Shown here piece after piece: positions 23,726 through 28,403 of a stretch of DNA of 28,403 nt. Origin of the DNA: Treponema sp. (GTDB lineage Bacteria; Spirochaetota; Spirochaetia; Treponematales; Breznakiellaceae). Position 1 is the stretch's first letter. Each line of letters begins with the position of its first letter. A program made the position numbers and the translations under genes. The DNA is taken from positions 1 to 28,403 of the forward strand of contig JAISJS010000015.1 of NCBI GenBank assembly GCA_031261385.1. The letters are read 5' to 3'. Under the pieces are notes generated by a model. The model did not search any database. It was not told where the DNA came from and saw only the letters and a list, made by a program, of their open reading frames with translations.

Positions 23726-24895
23726 TTACAAACTTGTTACGTATTCAAATTCACCGGCTTCGTTTACACGGACTACGACCGCAGGTTTTGCCGGATCGCC
23801 GTTTGCATCAAAGGTCATCTTCCCGGTGATGCCGTCAAAGTCCACCATGGCTGCAATGGCTGCCCTGATTGCATCGCGGTCTTTCGCGAGGTCACCTGAA
23901 AGCCCCGCAGTTTGAATCGCCTGCAGGATGATACGGGTCGAGTCGTAGGAAAGGGCCGCCACATCATCGGGAGTATAGCCGTACGCGGCTTTATACTGAT
24001 CGATGAATTCCTTGGTCTTGCCGACAGCGCCGGCTGCGGCATAATGGGTCGTAAAATAATAACCGGTAACCGAACCTTTGCTCAAGGACACGAGATCCGC
24101 CGATCCCCAGGAGTCGCTGCCCAGCACCGGTTTGTCTCCCCAGCCCAGATCTTTTGCCTGGGGAACTATCAGGGCAACATGGTTGTAATAATCGGGCAGG
24201 TAGAGCAGCTGCGCCCCTGAATTGATGATGCGGGTCAACTGTACCGAGAAATCCTGATCCTTTTGACCAAAGCTTTCAAAATTCGTCACGGAACCGGCGC
24301 CGTTTACGACCGTCCAGTTATCACGGAAAAGCTCCGCCAGAGTTTTGGAATAGTCATCATCAAGGTTATAGAGAATGGCAGCCTTTGACGCAGCGGGAAA
24401 CTGGGTTTTGGCGAATTTCACTGCCGCAGGGGCCTGGACCGGGTCCAGAATACAGGCGCGGAATACGAAAGGCCGGTTCAGGGTAACCGCAGGGTTCGTC
24501 GCCCAGGGGCTTACCATCGGCGTGCGGTTCTCGTTGGTTATCTGTCCCGCAGGAATTGCACGGCCTGAGCCGCAGGGTCCCACTATCGCAAGTACCTTGT
24601 CCGACTCAATAAGCCGGATTGCAGACTGTACGGCGGATTCGGGTTTAAGCTCATTATCAACATAAACAAATTGAAGATTATACCTGGTTCCTTTAACATC
24701 AAGTCCGCCTGCGCCGTTGATCTCCTTAAGGATCAATTCTGCGGCATACCGGGCGCCCTCCCCAACCTTAGGGGAATCCCCGGTCAACGGAATATTAAAT
24801 CCGATTTTGATAGTCGCTTCCTTTTTGGCGCATCCCGTCACTATTAACGTCAGAGCGGCCAGCAGAACAATCCCTGCCAAAAACACCTTTTTCAT
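23726..24895 (-). CDS. livK: Branched-chain amino acid ABC transporter substrate-binding lipoprotein LivK
   Basis: 389-residue type-1 periplasmic binding protein. Signal peptide MKKVFLAGIVLLAALTLIVTG with lipidated C22, so it is membrane-anchored as expected without a confined periplasmic pool. Mature domain: KIGFNIPLTGDSPKVGEGAR, then GPCGSGRAIPAGQ, the Ser/Gly-rich ligand-binding turn, and YYFTTHYAAAG and DDVAALSYDS in the second lobe. The frame is open 14 codons upstream, but the start at 24895 is supported by AGGAA six bases earlier and by the signal peptide. First gene of the operon; a minus-strand promoter is at 24952-24981. Confidence 0.95.
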   Translation of the reverse strand: MKKVFLAGIVLLAALTLIVTGCAKKEATIKIGFNIPLTGDSPKVGEGARYAAELILKEINGAGGLDVKGTRYNLQFVYVDNELKPESAVQSAIRLIESDKVLAIVGPCGSGRAIPAGQITNENRTPMVSPWATNPAVTLNRPFVFRACILDPVQAPAAVKFAKTQFPAASKAAILYNLDDDYSKTLAELFRDNWTVVNGAGSVTNFESFGQKDQDFSVQLTRIINSGAQLLYLPDYYNHVALIVPQAKDLGWGDKPVLGSDSWGSADLVSLSKGSVTGYYFTTHYAAAGAVGKTKEFIDQYKAAYGYTPDDVAALSYDSTRIILQAIQTAGLSGDLAKDRDAIRAAIAAMVDFDGITGKMTFDANGDPAKPAVVVRVNEAGEFEYVTSL

Positions 24896-24951
24896 TCGTT
24901 CCTCCATTTTTCGCAATGTGGCCCGGTATAAAACCAAACCCTGCAGCCCCT

Positions 24952-24981
24952 ATCATAAACGGAATAATATGAAAAGATCAA
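24952..24981 (-). promoter_or_regulatory. Promoter of the livKHMGF operon
   Basis: On the minus strand TTGATC (24976-24981) and TATGAT (24952-24957) are 18 bp apart, four and five of six consensus bases. It precedes livK by 56 bp. The rest of the 231-bp gap to the patatin gene is AT-rich with no gene or clear terminator. Confidence 0.5.
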
Positions 24982-25126
24982 GTATTTTTATACAGTAATA
25001 AGATTTAAAGCGGGCATTAACCGGCAAAAATTGCATATTTATACAAAAAAAGAAGAATTAAAAATCAGTTTCCCCCATTTTTTATGGACCGCAGAAAAAA
25101 AGAGTTTCATAATAGCGGGCTTTTTA

Positions 25127-27511
25127 TCAATTGAAATACAGGCAAATCTGAAACTTGCCGTCAAAGGAGACTTCGGGACCCAGAAACAACGAACCTATGG
25201 CGGTATTGATTTGCAGTCCCGCGCGGACGCCGCCCCGCAGTTCCTTAATGCGTTCAATACGGTTGAACTCGTCCCACACATTGCCGCCGCGTGTAATGAG
25301 CGCGAAAAAAGATCGCATGGAGAGGAGCCTGGACAGCGGCGGTATTTCTTCCAAATAGGTAAAGCCTGCAATGCCTTTATCACGGCCTAAAATATTCTTG
25401 GCGGTATATCCCGGAATGCCCGCTTTCCCCGAAAGATCATAGAAGCTCCATACGGGGTCCAGGTTTCCGCGGTAGGATCCGGCATTCAGGTCCAGAATAA
25501 AAGCGCGCCTGGGATGAGGGAGCCATGCCTTGCGAAAGACAATTTCAAACCGTTCATACCAGGGAGCGGCAGGGTTATTGGAGAAGCGGCCTCCCGCAAA
25601 GGGGAAATTGACCGTGCCGTCAAATTCGATATTGCCCAGGAACCTTGAGAGCAGCAGATGGTCAATGCCGCTGGTGTTATAGTGAAGCCCAAACTCAACA
25701 GAGTGCATATCGCCATTGAGGTAGTCTGTGTTTGTGGTCGCCTGGGATGCGGTATCGTACTCTTTGTTTTCATACCAGAATGAATTGTAGAGATACCCTA
25801 AAGACAGGTTAAAATAATCAACAGGTGTGTAGAAAAACTGTGCCCTCACATTGAGATCGCCCAGGTCCGAAAGCTCCCCCTCGGGCTGGAATGCATTAAT
25901 ATTTGAAGACAGGTAGGATCCTCCCATCTCCGCATTCGCCTGAAATAATGAAGACAGGGTCTTGGTATAGCCAAGCGAAAGCGACGGACCGTCCATATTG
26001 GAAAAAGCATAGGAAAATTTCAGGTTCAAACAGGATCTGCGAAAGAGAAAGTCGCGAAAATTGAGTTCAATCAAATTGCTTATACCCCCTGCAAGGGTTT
26101 CGGCTAAACTTAAATCCGCCGACAGCGTGAGCACTCCGTCATTTTTCCGCTCTGCCGCCTTTACCCCTGTTAATACCAGACAGTAAGCGCCATCCTCTCC
26201 CGCTTCAAGATGGTAGCCAACATTCTCGTAATTGCCTTTCCGCCTGACAATTTCAATTGCCTGTGCAAGTTTTTCGCTATCCACCTGCTTTCCAAAAAAA
26301 TTGGCAAAAAACGAAGCAAGGTACTTATGTGAAACCTGATTTGCTGCGGTCTGGCCGCTTTCTTCCGCCCCGTTAGCGCCGATGGAAACAAGCCGCACCC
26401 GGGTAAAAACCGGATCAGGAAGATCCAGGTAGCTGCCAAAGCGCTGCCAATCACGACGGGCAAGTTCCCTGGCGGTCCCAAAATGTCCCGCTTCGATTTT
26501 TGCCGCAAGTTCCAGCAGGGGCTGCATATTTTCTGAACTGCGTGCAATTGTTTCTCCGCGGTCAATAATAATTTTTGCCTTCGCAAAATCGGTCCAGAAG
26601 AAATCACTTAAATCCATTACCAATCTAAAATCCTCATCGCCGATAGCCAAATTGGATATATAATTGGTGCTTTGAATCAGCCGAATCGATTGATCGACTA
26701 TTATATCTATGCTGTTAATTTCTTCAGGTGTTTTGGCAACAAAGGAACCGACATCAATATCAATGATAATATCAGCGCCCCATTCCCGCGCCAAATCAAT
26801 CGGATTGTTATTGCGAATGCCGCCGTCTACATAGTACGTGCCATTCATAGCCACCGGCGGAAAAACAATCGGAATGCTCATGCTGGCGCGCATGGCGCGG
26901 TAAAGCGCGCCGTGATCAAGGGTCACAGCCTCCCCTGCCACAATATCCACCGCATTGGTCCTGAACGGAACCGGCAGCGCGGCGAAATCCTGATTCCAGG
27001 ATACCTTGTACATAAGCTCTGAAAAAAGAAGGGTAAGGTTCTGATCGGTAAAAATTCCCTTTGATTTCCCAACTCCCTTCTTGTCAAAGTTGAGCGTGAA
27101 ATTTGGTATGGTATCTCCGGGAAGCGCAGCATCCCGAACCACACCCTCGTTCAGAAACATTTCCGACCAGTTGGTTGCGGCAGCAAGGCGTTCAATATCA
27201 CCCGGTGAATAACCTGCCGCATACAAGGCGCCGATAAGGCTGCCCATACTGGTTCCGATGATGCAATCTATGGGAATGCCCACTTCCTCAAGAACTTTAA
27301 GAAAACCCACATGGGCAAAGCCGAGAGCCGCGCCCCCGGAAAGCACCAGGGCAATTTTGGGACGCTTTTCACTTTCACCATTATTATTTCCCATCCGGAA
27401 TGTACCGCCATTCACCGGAACCATGTTTGAGGGAAGTTCGATCTGTGCCTCTGCACTCATGGTTATAACGATAAACAACAGAAATAAATATACTTTCCTG
27501 AAACTGAACAT
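25127..27511 (-). CDS. Patatin-like phospholipase with POTRA and outer-membrane beta-barrel (PlpD-like, type Vd)
   Basis: 794-residue secreted/outer-membrane protein. Signal peptide: residues 1-22 (ending SAEA). Residues 30-42 (MVPVNGGTFRMGN) resemble the start of a formylglycine-generating-enzyme domain, then patatin begins at about 50: oxyanion loop SGGAALGFAHVG (58-69, with Leu where Arg/Lys is frequent), nucleophile S88 in GTSMG and D229 in VDGGIRNNNP, completing the Ser-Asp dyad. A POTRA-like domain follows (about 390-450) and then a C-terminal barrel of amphipathic strands ending in FQICLYFN, with a terminal aromatic-Asn. The architecture matches type Vd autotransporter phospholipases. 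It likely cleaves acyl esters of phospholipids; exposure on the surface is inference. AGGAGGAG is before ATG. Confidence 0.92.
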   Translation of the reverse strand: MFSFRKVYLFLLFIVITMSAEAQIELPSNMVPVNGGTFRMGNNNGESEKRPKIALVLSGGAALGFAHVGFLKVLEEVGIPIDCIIGTSMGSLIGALYAAGYSPGDIERLAAATNWSEMFLNEGVVRDAALPGDTIPNFTLNFDKKGVGKSKGIFTDQNLTLLFSELMYKVSWNQDFAALPVPFRTNAVDIVAGEAVTLDHGALYRAMRASMSIPIVFPPVAMNGTYYVDGGIRNNNPIDLAREWGADIIIDIDVGSFVAKTPEEINSIDIIVDQSIRLIQSTNYISNLAIGDEDFRLVMDLSDFFWTDFAKAKIIIDRGETIARSSENMQPLLELAAKIEAGHFGTARELARRDWQRFGSYLDLPDPVFTRVRLVSIGANGAEESGQTAANQVSHKYLASFFANFFGKQVDSEKLAQAIEIVRRKGNYENVGYHLEAGEDGAYCLVLTGVKAAERKNDGVLTLSADLSLAETLAGGISNLIELNFRDFLFRRSCLNLKFSYAFSNMDGPSLSLGYTKTLSSLFQANAEMGGSYLSSNINAFQPEGELSDLGDLNVRAQFFYTPVDYFNLSLGYLYNSFWYENKEYDTASQATTNTDYLNGDMHSVEFGLHYNTSGIDHLLLSRFLGNIEFDGTVNFPFAGGRFSNNPAAPWYERFEIVFRKAWLPHPRRAFILDLNAGSYRGNLDPVWSFYDLSGKAGIPGYTAKNILGRDKGIAGFTYLEEIPPLSRLLSMRSFFALITRGGNVWDEFNRIERIKELRGGVRAGLQINTAIGSLFLGPEVSFDGKFQICLYFN

Positions 27512-27548
27512 GTGACACTCCTCCTGACCGGCTTATACTATAAAATCA

Positions 27549-27576
27549 AATATAATTCCGGCAAGGATTTTGTCAA
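27549..27576 (-). promoter_or_regulatory. Promoter of the patatin gene
   Basis: Minus strand: TTGACA (27571-27576) and TATATT (27549-27554) with a 16-bp spacer, about 38 bp before the start codon. Confidence 0.55.
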
Positions 27577-27602
27577 GCGAAAACGGCACGATGCAAAAAC
27601 AA

Positions 27603-27642
27603 TTGACAAAAAATTGACAAAATATTGACCTTTCAAAATAAT
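27603..27642 (+). promoter_or_regulatory. Promoter for the XRE gene with TTGAC triplet repeat
   Basis: TTGACA occurs at 27603-27608 and 27614-27619, and TTGAC at 27625-27629, each 11 bp apart (an AATTGACAAAA-like unit). The middle copy plus AATAAT at 27637-27642 (17-bp spacer, five of six matches) makes a good sigma70 promoter. Its transcript would carry a leader of about 180 bases to the regulator ATG at 27830. The 11-bp spacing places the copies on one DNA face, as for repeated operator half-sites. Confidence 0.5.
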
Positions 27643-27654
27643 GGAGGGCTGGGT

Positions 27655-27801
27655 ATGAAACCTTTCCTCTTTCCTTCTTCGACTTATTCGACTTTGCGGT
27701 TTATTCTTCTTCTCCTATCCTTTCCTTCGTGGTTTACATTATTTACTGAAAATTGTACTATATCTGTACTGCATAATTATTATTTCAAATTATGCAGTTG
27801 A
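27655..27801 (+). CDS. Possible 48-residue hydrophobic small ORF
   Basis: Translation begins MKPFLFPSSTYSTLRFILLL and ends HNYYFKLCS. GGAGGG (27643-27648) lies six bases before the ATG, a strong ribosome binding site. Residues about 14-30 could form one membrane segment. Against it: the DNA is a polypyrimidine stretch whose complement contains ACCACGAAGG- and ACCGCAAAG-type words seen in dispersed repeats, its 3' end crosses an inverted repeat, and the likely promoter start is nearly at the ribosome binding site. No homologue recognised. Confidence 0.2.
   Translation: MKPFLFPSSTYSTLRFILLLLSFPSWFTLFTENCTISVLHNYYFKLCS
27768..27798. promoter_or_regulatory. Perfect 11-bp inverted repeat before the XRE gene
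   Basis: ACTGCATAATT (27768-27778) and its exact reverse complement AATTATGCAGT (27788-27798), separated by nine bases. It ends 31 bp before the XRE start codon. No run of T follows on either strand, so it looks like an operator or leader hairpin rather than a terminator. A weak TTGTAC (27753-27758) before it suggests a second promoter. Confidence 0.6.
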
Positions 27802-27829
27802 GCACTATTTGTATTTTAAGGAAATCAAC

Positions 27830-28126
27830 ATGAAAGAGACAGATTATTTTTATGACCGTGTTAAACGTCTGATTAAACAGAATAATATGACACAGGAAAA
27901 ACTAGCAAAAGCGTGTAATATTAATGTTGGTACCTTTAGAGGATGGATTGCCAAAGGCATCTACCCCACCGTAATTGACGCTTATTATCTTGCCAAAGCC
28001 TTGGGCATTTCTCTTGACTATCTTGTTACCGGTAAAAACAAAGCAGAAAAAAATAACGAAAAACGTATCGAAAACGTCAATTCGTTACTGGACAGGGCTA
28101 AAACAGAATTGGGTAAAATCAGGTGA
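27830..28126 (+). CDS. Small XRE-family helix-turn-helix regulator
   Basis: 98-residue protein, almost entirely one HTH domain. Residues about 8-66 follow the XRE pattern: FYDRVKRLIKQNNMTQEKLA, then KACNINVGTFRGWI as helix-turn-helix, and AYYLAKALGISLDYLVTG as the closing helices. The tail (67-98) is charged and probably alpha-helical (dimerisation). The frame opens seven codons upstream with TTG, but ATG 27830 has AAGGAA seven bases before it. Regulators of this type are multiplied in treponemes; targets are unknown. Two regulatory repeats lie immediately upstream, consistent with autoregulation. It is convergent with the next small gene. Confidence 0.85.
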   Translation: MKETDYFYDRVKRLIKQNNMTQEKLAKACNINVGTFRGWIAKGIYPTVIDAYYLAKALGISLDYLVTGKNKAEKNNEKRIENVNSLLDRAKTELGKIR

Positions 28127-28135
28127 ATATCTATT

Positions 28136-28354
28136 TCAAGTATCCGTCCATTCAGCATATAATTGTACAGGACTTTCCCACCATCGTTTTGTTTTTTCAT
28201 TTTCAAGTTCCTGGTATAGATCGGACCGGTAAAACGACAATACAGCTTCTTTTGAGGAACAATGACTTTCCTGTTTCCGTTTTTCAACAATGGCGGCAAT
28301 TTTACCGGGCAGCAGCAGTCGAAAGTTTTCCTGGGTAATTTCCGGAGTTATCAT
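28136..28354 (-). CDS. Small protein resembling toxin-antitoxin-associated proteins
   Basis: 72-residue protein. The core (KIAAIVEKRKQESHCSSKEA then VLSFYRSDLYQELENEKTKR) resembles short proteins of gut anaerobes with a pattern EA-x-x-x-FY-x-S-x-LY-x-x-LE-x-E-x-TK-x-W, often found next to DUF3990/DUF3791-type toxin-antitoxin genes. This is recollection of a pattern, not a search. No clear ribosome binding site is seen before ATG 28354, and an upstream partner, if any, would lie beyond the window edge. It ends 9 bp from the convergent XRE gene. Confidence 0.5.
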   Translation of the reverse strand: MITPEITQENFRLLLPGKIAAIVEKRKQESHCSSKEAVLSFYRSDLYQELENEKTKRWWESPVQLYAEWTDT

Positions 28355-28403
28355 ACTTTTTCATACAGAAAAATCAATAGAGGAGCTTGTATTTATAAGA
28401 GGT

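Noticed and set aside
24896..24937. Upstream start for LivK
   Set aside because: It would place 14 charged residues before a standard lipoprotein signal peptide; ATG 24895 follows GGAGGAA correctly.
1..28403. tRNA, rRNA, CRISPR array, transposase or phage genes
   Set aside because: No cloverleaf-like sequence, regular direct-repeat/spacer array, integrase or transposase motif was seen on either strand, though a covariance or HMM search was not possible here.

Overview
The window looks like a chromosomal stretch of a spirochaete, most likely a Treponema-like gut species. This is inferred from a long SHMT variant, a dCACHE-type chemoreceptor, relaxed spirochaetal lipoboxes, a patatin/outer-membrane barrel protein whose N-terminus carries a formylglycine-generating-enzyme-like motif, and a small XRE regulator of a type common in treponemes. 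Base composition is moderate (by eye near 50% GC in genes, AT-rich between them). No phage, IS, CRISPR, tRNA or rRNA was seen. Most of the window is core metabolism, transport and envelope functions.

Region 1 (1-3756): an XRE-cupin regulator, an acyl-CoA synthetase and a ketopantoate-reductase family gene run in one direction from a promoter at the left edge, followed by a convergent FMN-binding split-barrel protein. Region 2 (3757-9446): glyA (serine hydroxymethyltransferase) and, 9 bp later, a 1341-residue gene that joins a TgpA-like membrane transglutaminase to a long periplasmic TPR array. Region 3 (9447-13465): a convergent acyl-ACP thioesterase, then two lipoproteins each with its own TTGACA promoter, and a uracil/xanthine permease closing with a hairpin. 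Region 4 (13466-20196): a Gfo/Idh/MocA dehydrogenase and a methyl-accepting chemotaxis protein on the minus strand, divergent from full-length cobalamin-dependent methionine synthase (metH). SHMT and MetH both belong to folate one-carbon metabolism. Region 5 (20197-24895): a complete branched-chain amino-acid-type ABC transporter, livKHMGF, on the minus strand. Region 6 (25127-28403): a PlpD-like patatin with POTRA and beta-barrel, a 318-bp regulatory intergenic region with divergent promoters and a perfect inverted repeat, a small XRE regulator, and a convergent small protein that resembles toxin-antitoxin-associated proteins.

The most notable non-textbook signals are: (a) three genes without a Shine-Dalgarno (metH, the transglutaminase-TPR gene and lipoprotein 2) that share a TANAAT-N6-ATG arrangement with a similar spacer, suggesting leaderless mRNAs; (b) a four-unit heptamer tandem repeat inside the metH reading frame; (c) the FGE-like N-terminus on the patatin; (d) the transglutaminase-TPR fusion; (e) the 11-bp perfect palindrome and 11-bp-spaced TTGAC repeats in front of the XRE gene. 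I did not find a clearly new multi-gene system.
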